Positions 30,862-43,143 of a stretch of 64,000 nt of DNA are shown here, in pieces. The position numbers and the translations under genes are program-made. Source of the DNA: Ephemerocybe angulata (taxonomy: Eukaryota; Basidiomycota; Agaricomycetes; Agaricales; Psathyrellaceae). The notes beneath the pieces were generated by a model. The model saw nothing but the letters and a program-made list of their open reading frames with translations, ran no database searches and was not told the origin of the DNA. The DNA lies in assembly GCA_013368325.1 (NCBI GenBank), contig JAACJK010000109.1, positions 310,001 to 374,000 on the forward strand, written 5' to 3'. Within the stretch, counting starts at the first letter, position 1. The number at the start of each line of letters is the position of its first letter.

Positions 30862-33800
30862 GGTTACCTCGCGCTATTCTACTCCAATCGTATTCCCCCT
30901 CATTCGATACCTCCGCAAACTGGTTGATACCATCGCACCTTCCTTCCTTCCTACTCGTCATCGTACTTTATGGACACATCGCCATCTGCCACTATTACGG
31001 TTCTCTACCCGGCCCGACACCATATATTCACGCTCTCTTGCACTACGACTATCATTTACGTTACTCATTCATTTATTGGACTACAGTATTATACCGTCTC
31101 GGACCGCATCTACACTCCTTGTTATTTCTATTCTCGCGGTTCTAGGCATATTTGTTGGGATACGGGTTAAATCGTCTGCTATTGTTCTCTTTCACTCCCT
31201 GCTTCGTCCTGGTCTTCTCCTCATCCATGTATATTCTTCACATTCCCCCGTCCTCGTTGTTCCTTTCTTCTGCTTTCAACCTCACTCCCTGTTTCTTGGA
31301 ACTTGAAAAAGAGTTGTACTTTATAGTATCAAGCACCAACGGTCGTTCCTCTGCAACCTTACAACCATGCTCTTGATTTCCCATTCCTATCTCTTTCTAC
31401 GGTTTATCCAGACAATCAGTTTGGATCTTATTATTTGTTACCCATGGACTACTAGTACATCTAGTTTTCGCTGTATGGATGGCAGCGCCGAGGTTTAAAT
31501 TAAAGCAAATTTCGTCTTTTCAGGAGCGGTTTCCCTGAGCGATATGACCTAGAAACTCGGTACAGAGATCTAGCGCGGGTCAGCCGCTATACCTTCCATA
31601 TGCTGTAAGACTTCGCTCGCGGGAGTAGCAGTCATCGACAGAGACCGGGCATCGGGGAAACCTCTCGCAACTTCGTAGGCGAATTGGTCCTCCTAAACGC
31701 AGACCAACTCTCCCACTCGGGCCACCTCAAAGGCTGAGCTTCTCGATAGATGGGGGTACCGACTCAGTGATTAAACGACTACATCCGCCCATCCTCCGAC
31801 TGCGCCAACTTGTAAATGGTCAACCCAACCATCTTTCGAGAGATTAGATTCGGGAGTCCGTCGGCCTGAGCGCTTGATCGTCCACCTGCCCCAGATTACT
31901 GCCACTCTGCCACCCACAGGTAGCTAGGCCTGTGCACACGAGACCCCTCGGATCTACCAGCACTCTGGACTCTACCAGCATCATATATGGTCCTCTACGC
32001 GCGGCCTGTGCGCCTGTCAGGCAGGCAGGCGCCGTACCTCTGCGGCGCTGATTAGTAGTTGACTGTACTTGACAGCCTCGGAATCACCGAGCCAACTACA
32101 CAGACCACTCGTCGGTGAGAGCTTACCTAGGCGGGCAAGGGGGGGATCTTCTTCTCCAGCGAAGCACCGCTTCGAAACAGAAAATCCAGAAGCCAGCGCC
32201 TGATGAGTATCCTCGACATCCCCCTTGGGGTTCTTGGGATACCGAGGTTTTTCGCTAAGTCTAGAGCTTTGACAGTGCCATGGGTCTGCGGACTGCCCGA
32301 ACCAAGGTGCAGAAAATTTGGCAGTGGCAAATTAGGTATGAGCAGAACCAAGAAGGGATTCACTCAGTCCACTTTTCCCAGTTTAGGGGATGGCACTGTG
32401 CAGTCGCTTTGATTGCTCGCCCCACCTTTCTCCCTCGATCTCTGCGGTCCCCCATAGTCTATGCGGGGCTGTGGGGGTCAGCGGGGTTTAGGGGAATGAA
32501 AATGTGCTTGCATACAGCGCAGATCCGGGCAGTAGATTGAACGGATATGCTCAGACGCCGCAGTGAAAAATCCACGCATGCGCACAGGCTCGCCTCTATC
32601 GACGACGGTGATAGCAGTCTCGAATAAACGTTCATTCAATTGATTAGGCTTTTGGCCTCCCAAGGAGACTGTACGTCCGAACTTCCGCGCAGATAGTTGG
32701 CTCACCGGTCTAGTGCAACCTTTTTCTTTAGGAAAGGCCCTCGGGGAGTGCTGCCCGGGTATGATGAATTAAATAGCGCACGGTTTAGGCCCTAGTTCTG
32801 AAACGGGGGGGATGAGGTGAGCTAGCTTCACGCCGTTGGCCTTGTCGTACTTGACAGCGCCCGGCCATTGACTGGAATAGGAAGAACCTTCCGATTAGTT
32901 GTATTGGTGAATCTTGTGCAGCAATTAATGCGTGTGGGCTGAGTTGCAATGACGGGTAAGTACTTCCTCAGGCCTCAGGCGTCAACACCCTAGAATAACG
33001 TCTATTAAACTTCAAAGCTTGATAACTACTTAGGAATGACTCTGCGCCAGTAAGTAAAGCTCTGTAAGGTCCCTTGACTTCAGCCGAAGCTTTTGCGTCT
33101 GATTGTCAGCGGGACCTTACTCGCCAAATTGTCCGATGTCGGGGATGACATGCATGGTGAGCGCTGCATTTAGAAAACCGTGCAGTAAGTGCTTACGGTC
33201 GTACCTGGTCGTACTTACTCATACTTACCTGCTCCACAGCATCTCCAGGCATCTCCCCTCCTTTTCCGATCAGATTTCTGTTTGGAGGGCCCCTGCCCCC
33301 ACTTGGTTACGAGCACTCCAAACTCTCTTCAAAACCCCCGCGTGATCAGCGCACAGAGGGGACGACAGCACGCAGCGGATGAACGGTCCACCGCTGTTCG
33401 CACTTGAATATACCCAGTAAGTCGGGTAACGGCAGCAATTTGAAATTTTGGATGCACACACCTCGATTGGTTGGATTACAGCGTACCGTGCGTGATCCCC
33501 GAACATCTGGGTGAAATGCAAAAATAGGTCGACTCGAAGGCGCGAGACTCAGGTAGGGCAAGAGATTTATGAGAGAAGATGCACCTGGGAAGGTTACATG
33601 ATCTGACCCTTCAGAGCGCCGGCAGAGCTAACACTCGCTCACAGAGTACGAGAAGGTACTACATGCGCGCAGTTGCGCGTGGCGCCGCACTGTTGGCCTC
33701 TTTTCGGCAGGGAGGGCCGAAGGTACTTCCAGGAGACCCTGCATGCTTGCCATAAGGGAGGATTTGGGGTGCCGATCCTGCGTAAGTTCAATTCCCCGGT

Positions 33801-36800
33801 GCTTCGCGCGCATCCTTGCAGTGCATCAGCTAAGTCTATCGGCGGGTCAATTTCTCGCTAAACGAATAGCTGTCGGGTAACGTAGGGGCTATTGCACTCT
33901 GAGCATTACATATCCATAATAATCCTCCCACCATCTGAGCAGGAGCAGAAAATCTCCCAGCAAAGCTTGGGTGCGAACGAGGCGCGACGTGGATACCTGG
34001 AAAGCCGCATGGCCAGCGCTAGTGAGCGTTGGGTGTATGACGCGAGCCTCATCGTTGAACGTCATTTCCCAGGCCAACTCTGATCGCGTATGCACGTGAT
34101 AGCATACCCCCATTTCGAGTTAGACCCATTCCGTGAAAACAAACACAAATGTGGCGACACTCCATTTTTGGGGTCCATGAGGTCCATGGGTCCACAAATC
34201 TGCAATCTCCCGATCCTGGCCCGACCGATACTTCCGACCAGGGTGTGCTAACAGCGCAAGGGTTTCGCGACACGACGACAGCGAGTGTGATACTTAGCTG
34301 GGTGATTACAGCCTGTGCAGCTGCTTAAAGTCCATTTCATTACCGACATGCGCGAATATGTGACAAGTTGTAGGGCGCTTATTTCAACAGCCTCTGAGCA
34401 GTCTCTTAAATGGTGCAGTCGATGAAATGTAGATGGCACGGTTTCGTCTCTTTGGGCTCAATCAACGTGGGGGACATGGGCATACGTATTTCCGGTTGTA
34501 CCCATGAATGAGAGTCGACAACGACTCGGTGCCCTGCGAGCCCTTGCCGTGGGTCGCTCCACCCACGACCGTGCTTGCCACCCTGTTGGCTTGTACATAT
34601 CTCCCATTCATGACAGACGCCCAAAGCCTTGCATGATATTTTATCTGTCATTGTCAAGCCGCACCGTGCCGATGATGTCGCCGCCCTCGCCATCCACTGC
34701 CGTTTAGCGAACCCATTGATTGACTCGCTGCCTTTCTTCGGAATGTCTCCTGCTGTATTGAACGACTTCGCGGAAGTCGACGACTTTGATGTGCTTCTAA
34801 TGAGTGGCAGTTCCTCACCACTGATTGAGGTGGCTCCGGAGTCCGGAGGTTTCAATCCTTCTTAAGTTCTCCTGCCCCGGGACCAAATGTTTGGCCTGTT
34901 CTGGATATGTCAACAGACGTAGTTGGGGCTCACCTGGTCGTACATGCTCCCGGGGAACTGGATAGATATCAATGGGCCTTACACAAGGAGAATACGTTCT
35001 GTCATAGAATTCACAGGTGATCACCGTTCAAGATGACAAACTCTAATTGTTGAACAAGCCAATGCTATCGACTGTGGCAACTGCACTTGAGGATGGAAAT
35101 GGTAAGATGCACAGCTCCAGTCAGTCAGGAGATCTAAGGTCCGCGCACTTGCCTGGGTGCGCGATAGGGGCCTGGGAAGACGTCAAGGGGAGTACGTACT
35201 TTCCACAACGAGGAACATGACAATTGCGATGTTCGGGCTCTCGCATCCACAAGGTCCAGCGCCTATCTTACCCTTCGATGGCATGACTTGTGATATCTAA
35301 CCACGCCTGCCGATAATTCAGCAGGAGTCATCCGGTGAAGCCTGAATGATTAACTTCGCCTGAACATCGTGACGGAGAGAAAAAAAGTATTCAAGAAAGG
35401 AATTGCCCTCTATGGCAGGTCCTACCGTTTCCGATTTACAAGTGCTGTGCTGTGGGGAGAAAGCCGCTCTTGCGATGCGCTCAGGTTCATGATCAACTCA
35501 TGCTACTCATGAGTAAATCCACCCCATTCAGGCCTAGGGCTTTGTTCCGGCACAAAACGCGCAGAATCTCTCACACACCAACACTTACTCCCCCAAAACG
35601 GTTGCAGGAGGTCCACGGAGTGCCATAACGGAGGTCCAGCACCCCACTCTCACAACCTCCCGGTGTCTTTTGCAGAAAACACATTACAGCACATTACCCA
35701 TGCCCATATGCGTAACCAAGGTAGCGGCAGCAATATCAGCGTAGAGAGCGAGGGGAGGCGAGGGGCCATAGAAGAGAGCCAACAGAGGCGCTAAGGATGA
35801 CAAGTCTTGTATTACTGGCTGTGGACAAGCCAACGTTACCGTCTTGTGTCAAGGGCACCCTCGCAACTGCTATTGTTCCGAATCAGCACTCGGCATTGAG
35901 GGCCTGTAGCCGTATAGTGGAATTTCAGTGATATGCTAGTTACACGACCCCGCGTTTTCATTGCATGCACGGGTATGATATATCAAAGCGTTTCGCGACC
36001 AGGCCGAGCAAGTGTAGCCACCCCACCGACGCCACCAACTGTTCGCAGACGAGGCGAGGACCTGCGCCTTTCCGCATTTGGTGGCTATCCCACCAATCCA
36101 AGTCCGTGTCCTGCCATTTCCGTCGAACTGTCTTGAGGTCCTTTCACATCCCTTACCTCCGTTCTCTCCGTCACTCCCACCGCGCCACATCACGCACTGC
36201 GTAAATCCATACCCGCTGTCTACACACTCACGACGTAGATAATTTTTCGTCCGTGCAGTTTCTCCGATGCATCGATACTTCACCGTCTCACTAAGCAAAA
36301 TTCCGAACCTTTGGGTGGGTGTGAGTACATTCAAGCTAGGTTGAATCACACTCCCTCGAGATCACTGTCGTCTGCCTGCAACTAGTCATGGAGACACATC
36401 TCGCAATGCTATCATGGCTCTTTACTCATTGGCAGGTATCTCTCGCCCGTTTTTTGGTTCTTCACCGTTGCCGCTGAAGCGCCGGTTTACATATTTTAAA
36501 ACTTGAGCGCAATCCAGGAGGAGCGCAACTGCCAGCGATGAAGGTCCCACAACTCTGATCGAGAGGACCGAGTAAACGAGTAGGAACTATACATCGAAAC
36601 CTTGTCTATTCGTAGCGTGAGCGACAGCGTACGCACCCACAGCCTGCTGCCTGATTGTGATGAGAGCTCAAAGGGGTCAGGGGGATCTTCCAAAGATAAT
36701 AACAAGCGCCATCTCCGTCACCGACATCATGCATCATGTTCGATCACTATAGGATTCGGCAGGTAAGGTGAAGAGTGAACAACACTTCGCCGTACATGGG

Positions 36801-38235
36801 CGTCTGCTGCTGTAGACGGCATGTCCAGATCCTTTTTAATTGTGTCAATCGAGCTCACGTTTTCCATAGAAAATCCGAACGAGCTGCGAGATCACTGCGA
36901 TCGAACAAAGGAGTGGAGGTGAACAACGGAGACGCAGCTACATGCAGACCGTGTTGGCCTGGACAAATCACCACCAGGCCTCTGTCTATCTGTGTCAACG
37001 TCTCGTTGGTACCAGGCCTCATTGGCCAGGTGCCTCGGAAAGGAATTTCCATCGACCAGACCCCGGTAAGAGCAACGCATGTAATTTAGGGCAATGCATA
37101 AGCACGACATGCTTCCGGTCATAGGATCATGAGGCGGAACACCCTCCCCATCCCTCCCCACCTTCCTTTGACACTTCTATGCCATAGCCTTAGGTATTTC
37201 TGATGCGGGAAGGTAAAATTGTTGATATGATATCTCTACTATCTTGCTCGTGCTGTTGGTCTTGAGTCGGCGAGTCGGCCAGACGGCTGGCGGCCATCCG
37301 TTTTCCAATCTCCAATGATATGCAGGACAAACAGGAAAGAGGCAGCTTCCGGCGTAGCTGGTTAGGTCCGTTTCGGTCTCGTTGACGTTACTTTAATTTG
37401 AGACCATTGGTTCGCAGGACTATAACATGTTCTGGCCTCTTACTTATCGGAGACTCTTGTGGGGCAACGCATCACCAGATCGCATTACACATTTCACAAC
37501 ACTTGCGCTCATAAACCTAAACGATATGTGGCAAATCGGGTCTTTTGGTGGTATACTCGAAACCTTTAGCTATAAAACACAAACGGATGTATGGGATAGG
37601 TAATACACATGGATAATAACGGCACAGCGCTATCGCAACAAGATATACAGGCGGGGCATGGCGAGAGAAAGAGAGAGCGAGCGACGGAGCGACGACGGAC
37701 GAGGGCGGCAGGCAGAGCGAGCAGAGGTAGAGAGCAGCGACGAAGAATATATACCAAGTCCATGCGTGGTCAAGAGTCGAGACAGTCTTGAGAAAAGGGC
37801 AAGCAAAGGCAGGCAAAAACGTGTGTCAGAAGGAACCCGCTCGCGGATGGGAACAGAGAAAGAAACGAGCGGCGACCCATGAGGCGATAGCCACCGTACC
37901 AACAACAGACCAAAAAAGAGGGCACGAAGGCAAAACAAGAATCCAAACACCGAAAGAGCGGAAAGAGAATAGGAGGAGTCTACGTCGTACAGAGAAGGAA
38001 GAGAACGCTTGTGCTGCTTTTACATCTCGCCCGGGGTTTTGTTGTAGTGGAGGGGCTGCAGATGCTCGCTCATCTGAACGAATCCAAAGTCGTCCGGCGA
38101 AACTAGATCAACAAAAGTCGGTAAGCATGTGCGTTAAGAACAGGAATCAAGAAGACAGAAAAGAAGAACGGAAGGCCATGCGAGGGGAAAAGTCGCAGGC
38201 CATCAAAATTGAGCGGTAGATGGGAGGGAATGATG
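30862..38235. other. gene-poor 7.4-kb tract without a recognised gene
   Basis: The first 500 bp are a T/C-rich likely 3' region of Tvp38. From 31500 to 37500 few open stretches exceed 60 codons; 31500-32100 and 35030-35930 have essentially none. At 34406-34865 both strands are open (78 codons + at 34629, 149 codons - at 34855), with no recognisable motif. From 37640 to 38220 the sequence is purine-rich, likely the 3' region of the HSF-type gene read on the other strand. No tRNA, rRNA, transposase or terminal repeat was found by eye. Splice-like motifs near 32950-33240 could belong to a non-coding RNA. Confidence 0.5.
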
Positions 38236-40044
38236 TCAAGTGGGGACTTTTGATAAATGAAGGTCTGAGAAAAAAGTGATAATCGTGGTGGCACACTTAC
38301 AACGATTAATGTCCGTACCGCCATAATTGTCCGTGAGCGGGGGTGTGTTTGCCTGAGATGAGGAGGTATGGGAAGCAGCAGAGATGGAGGATGTCGACGT
38401 TGATGGGCGAGGGTTTCTATGGTTCCAGCTATCATTGATGTCCATCGAGTTTGTGGCTCCTACTGCGCCAGGGATCGCAGAGTACGCAAACTCAGCCTGT
38501 CCAGGCGTGAACGCGTACGGATCTGGCACGGAAGGAAGCTGGATCATGCTTCGCACGCGGGGAATGCCACCCGAGCTTTGATGCTCATCGACGACAGGGC
38601 GGGGGGAGGTGGAGGGACGCTGCTGCTCGGAGTGGTCGTACGGGCTCGGATAAGGGCTCATTGCCTGGGAGTGTCTGCGACCGCGACGCACGCCCAGAGC
38701 GTTGTAGTTGGACTTTGATGAGTGGGGTCGTGAGGGAGAGATGGGACGGTGGCTGGAGCTTGGCCGGGAATAGTCGCTGTGCATGTGGTCATCGGCATAT
38801 GGCATGGAAGAGACGGAAGACATCGAGTAGCCGGTTGCCGGACGGCTATCTGGCGATAACGACGAGGCGCTGTGTTCGCCTTGCATTGGCATTGATGAGA
38901 ATGGGGAGCCATATGTAGTGTTGATGGTAGGCGCTGGTCGCGAGTACCCGCCACTGCTCGGGTTGAGCAGCGAGGACAGGCTGCTGCTGTTGTGATTTGA
39001 GTTGGCAGAGTTGCTGTTGAAGGACCAGCTATTTTGCTCTTGATACGAGTACTGGGACGACATCATATCGCGGCTCGAGCTGTTGTAGTTGGACATGGAG
39101 GGGAATGTGGAGGAGGTATCTTCGGCAGAGGGGATAGGGTGGAGGGTATGAGGCGAGTTGGTATACATACTTGCATGGGAGAGATGGGACGAGTCGGGGA
39201 CTGTGAGAGGCGGCAGAGCAGATCGCTGATAGTTCGTGCTCCAAGCGCCGCCCTGGCTCAGAGGGTTGAAGGAGCCCGGGGCAGAAAAGCCGCGCGCACG
39301 CCCTACAGGGCCACCAGACATCTTGTGCGATTGCGGACCCATGCCCGGAGGTCCGCTGAGAGGGACGCCCCCCATCCCGATCGAAGTGCGCGGAGGAGGA
39401 ATCGACGGGGCCTCCGGCGGATGCGTTTTACGAGCCTTGGGAAGGCGAGGCGGGACGCGGCGCTTGAAGTTCGCGACGATCTCTGGAGGCGAATGCCTGT
39501 TGAGGGTGGGATGTGCTTGGATGCCAAATCAGCTTTAGGTCGAGGCGCGAAAGATGACAGCTGGACTTACACCAGGTGCTCGCGTCAGGATCGTCAATAG
39601 CGGGATCGACATTGCGCAAGTTGACTTTGCGCATGAACCCATAGATGTTGAGTTGTCGCGAAAAGCTGGCGAAGCGCGACTGGCGATAGATACTTGGCAG
39701 GACATGCAGCGCGAGCTGTTCCGGGCGCTCGACGATGATATGTTCGCCTGCTGGATCCCAGCGTATCATGTGGTGGTTCTCCTGGCGTTCGAGCAGGCTT
39801 CGGGGGTGTCAATGAGAGATTGGGGTTGTGGCAGGCGGACTCACGCGTAGAGTTTTGTCAAAAAGGTGGCCTGGGGCTTTGTCTCCGACTTTGGGGGATC
39901 TGCGTTGGACTTTGCGGGACTGGGAGGCTGCTGGTCTGCATGGCTGTCGTCGGAGCTGTTGCTGCTGGATGAGTGGTTGAGCTGCTGCTGGCTCTGGGGG
40001 TAGGCCATGCGGGAGGAGTAGTTGGGAGGATAGAGGTCAGCCAT
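38236..40044 (-). CDS. HSF-type DNA-binding transcription factor
   Basis: Transcription factor with one HSF-type winged-helix domain near its N-terminus. Exon 1 begins MADLYPPNYSSRMAYPQSQQ, is Ser/Gln-rich, and enters the domain at KPQATFLTKLYA. Exon 2 supplies LLERQENHHMIRWDPAGEHI, RQSRFASFSRQLNIYGFMRK and VNLRNVDPAIDDPDASTW, the recognition helix and wing. Exon 3 continues HSPPEIVANFKRRVPPRLPK, then a long Ser/Pro/Asn/Tyr-rich region (over 350 residues) with no coiled-coil trimerisation domain visible. That absence suggests an Sfl1/Mga1-like or other HSF-domain regulator and not canonical heat shock factor. The end may use a 36-nt intron at about 38260-38301; either reading stops at 38236. 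Confidence 0.85.
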
Positions 40045-40333
40045 GAAGAGGGAGGCCGGGGCGGCAATACTTGTATGTGTTGACGGTGGAGAAAGGGAGA
40101 GTGCCGAAGACGTAAAAGGAATCCGCGCAAAGTTGTATATAAGAAAATATTAATCCACATCGCAGATCTGAATCTACGATACCCGAGGCCCCGAGGGACC
40201 TTCCTAATCCGGACGCCCACGCGTTTCCCGCCAGATTCAGATTGCAGCTGGTCCCAGGTCCCGCGTCCCAGTCCCGCGCTGGCCAAAAGGATCCGCACCG
40301 TCCGCCCACCGCACACCGATCTACCCCCACAGC

Positions 40334-43143
40334 TCATGCGTCGCCGTCGTAGTGCAGCGTCACGCTTGAAAACGCCCCAAACAGGTCCTCTGCTCGCTGC
40401 CCATCGTCCGCGAGCACACCCGGCGCCAGCGCGTCCCCCGCACCCTCCTCCAGATGCAGCGACGTCGACTCCTTCATGTGTCGGAAGTGCGCTGCGTCGT
40501 GCCCGTTCGTAGGCGCCGGCACGATCTGTCCACCCGGTCAGTCGCCATTCACCCTCTCCGAACCCGGAATCTGCTCACCGGTGGCCGTGTGTTGCGCAAG
40601 AGTCCCCAGTTGATTTTCGAGAACCACTTGTGCTGCTTCACCTCGCTCGCACCGCTCCGACTCCCAAGGCGTGCCCGTTCGTTCTTGTCCAGCAGGCGCA
40701 CCATGCAGTCTTTTCCTGCCCTGCACATTCCAAATTAGCAATCGATATTCCAAAAATGAATGCAGAAGCTGCACGCGATGATGCGCGTCCTCCCTCCCTA
40801 CAAAGTCCGCGCATCAACACCACAGCTGGAGACTCACGATGAGATTTTCGGGCTGTCGCGGAACGTGACAGGCTTGTAGCGGATATTACTAAACGTCTCA
40901 TTACGTTCCTGGCCTTTAAAGGGAGTCGTTGCATACTGCAAACGCCCGCCAGCGTCGAAAACATCCCAATACGTCAGCTACATCGATACCACCTGATAGA
41001 CTTTGAAGAGGACACGTACAATCATTTCATATATTAGTATTCCCAGTGTCCACCAATCCACGGCAGCCGTATGGCCTTGCGCTGCAATCACCTCTGGTGC
41101 GATGTATTCTAACCGCCGATTTGTAAATGCCCAGCTCGACCGGTGTTCATCAAGATATAGCCTCACCCTCCGTTCCAACGAATGAGTTAGTCCGAAAGTT
41201 CGCCGTGCAGGACATCGTATCGACCAGGGGCACCTGAAAGGCAGATGGATAAGCCTTGGGTTCGCTCCAGGTAAGAACAAAACGCGCACCCCATTGTGTT
41301 CCGAGTGCACCATCGACGGCATTCCACCATGCTCTGCCGACTGCTTTGCTAGGTCGAAATCGGACAGCATGATGTGTCCAGACTGATGCAGCAAGATGTC
41401 TGCACAGGATAGATCGCAGCCACAAAGCAAGAGTTAGCCCAGTCTCGACAACGATGTAAAGCACACATACTTTCGGGCTTAAGATCGCGATAAATGAACC
41501 CCATGAGATGAAGGTATTCCAGTGCTGCAACCACCTCCGCGGCATAAAACCGAGACCCGTCTTCGGGTAGGCACTTTCCCGGCCTCGTCTGAAGTGCCCG
41601 GAAGAACTCACCGCCCATGCAATACTCCATACAAAAGTACAGATAAGCTTCAGACTGAAACGAGTGATGAAGCGTCACAATGAAAGGGTGGTTGGCAGTC
41701 GCGAGTATCTCTTGCTCAGTCAACGCCCGTTTAATCTTTTTCCGCTCAATCATTTCTCGCTTTGACAAAACTGCGGATCAGAAAGAGGTCAGCTAAACCT
41801 TGCCATAGCCTTGGGGAAAGAGGAGGTAGCGTGTAGGAGCAGTAGCTACCTTTCATTGCATAGAGTTTGTTCGTCTTCTTCTCCCGCACCAGGTATACCC
41901 TCCCAACATCTCCTTTTCCAAGCATCTTGATCTTGAGGAAACTCGACGGTCCAACCTCCACCTATTAAAAGGGGCGTCAAAGGCCAGGGCGACATCAGCA
42001 GGTCTAAGTGCATCCATACCTCCCGCACTTTGATGGAGTTGCTTGAATAGGTCCTGCGGAACGCGATAGCCCGGTCAGGCGGGGCAGGTGCGCTCTTCAG
42101 CCTCTCCCGCTCGCGACCAATAGGAGCTGTCTTTGGTGGCGACAATTTCCGCTGTCGACGTCCAAATCCTCTTGACGATTCTGATGAAATGGTATCCAAA
42201 GAGTCATTTCCCTGTTCCAGTGATGATGATATCGAGGGTATTCCAGGAGGTGAGTCTTCCACAGGTGCCAAAAATCCATTCTTCGTCGTCGCTTTGGAGC
42301 CCAGGTTAAACAGGCCCTTTGCATTGGGGGCGGAAGCGACCCGCCGCAGGAACCGAGATGCAGAGGCACCAACTGATTTGGGGCTAAGGGGTGCGTTTAT
42401 CCGGGAGCGAGAAGGCGAAGGTGTTGGGGGGTATTGAACGACGTTTGGGATGGGGCTGCGGTATATGGTTTATTTCTTGAAGACTGCGATGTTAGTGACG
42501 TGTTGTACGAAGGGGTTCTCTCAGACGTGGTATAAGGGCGATTCCTCGAAGTTGACGATGTGGCTGTGAGCGCGTCGGTGGAAGGAGGTTGGTGATGGCT
42601 GGGATACAGGGGATTCTTGGGTGTCGATGTATAGGGTTTCCTCGTCCCTGGGGGAACATTCGACTCGCTCGACTGGGTATTTGACGAGTTGTATGATGAC
42701 CGCTGGTCCGAGAGGAACGACGTGGGCGTCAGGGATGGTGTTGCCGTGGCAGGGGTATTTGTGAAGCTGGTGTAGGCCGATACTGGTGTGCTATGGGACT
42801 CCAAGGTCAACGAAGGTGGTGTATTTCCTGTCTTCTTTGAGGAGGAGCTAGGAAAGCGCAGAATGGACTTCCAGTTGGGTACAGATGGCGACCGGGGTAA
42901 AGAGTGCGAGTTTTGAGCTTCATTGACACCTCTTGACGGCGAAATTCCAGCACTATCAGTCTGGGATCTCACGGGGGTGGGGGCCATCGAGGAGAGAGGT
43001 GTAGGGACAAAGGGGCGTCGTGGACTGCGAGGAAACGTAGACAGAGGGCTCGACAGGGCGACCGGGACCAACTTTCGCATATAATATTGATCGCTACTGA
43101 CTAAGCAGCTCGAAACCGTTAGACGACATGATCCATTCAACAT
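40334..43143 (-). CDS. AGC-family kinase of the Fpk1/Kin82/nrc-2 group
   Basis: Serine/threonine kinase resembling yeast flippase kinases Fpk1/Fpk2 and Neurospora nrc-2. A Ser/Pro/Thr-rich N-terminal half (about 350 residues) leads to SNSIKVREV and the domain: [80 protein letters not shown] and the variant DFDLAKQS in place of DFG, typical of this group. The T-loop [11 protein letters not shown] joins [20 protein letters not shown] across a short intron. [20 protein letters not shown] and the C-terminal [20 protein letters not shown] follow. Members regulate phospholipid flippases and hyphal growth. The start is uncertain: the frame is open from ATG 43143, with ATG 43080 ([12 protein letters not shown]) an alternative after a possible intron. 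Confidence 0.85.

Noticed and set aside
33064..33120. 10-bp inverted repeat GTAAGGTCCC...GGGACCTTAC with a 37-bp loop
   Set aside because: With spacers up to 50 bp, a few 10-bp inverted repeats are expected by chance in 64 kb; nothing else supports function.
33203..34943. 12-mer ACCTGGTCGTAC occurring at 33203 and 34932
   Set aside because: Repeated 12-mers are expected many times by chance in a window this size.
35030..35880. Apparent similarity between sequences near 35030 and 35796 (both with GATGACAA...ACAAGCCAA)
   Set aside because: The match breaks up quickly with unequal gaps; not enough to call a repeat.
37609..38219. Arg/Lys/Glu-rich plus-strand frames downstream of the HSF-type gene
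   Set aside because: They arise from a purine-rich tract that is best explained as the pyrimidine-rich 3' untranslated region of the minus-strand gene.
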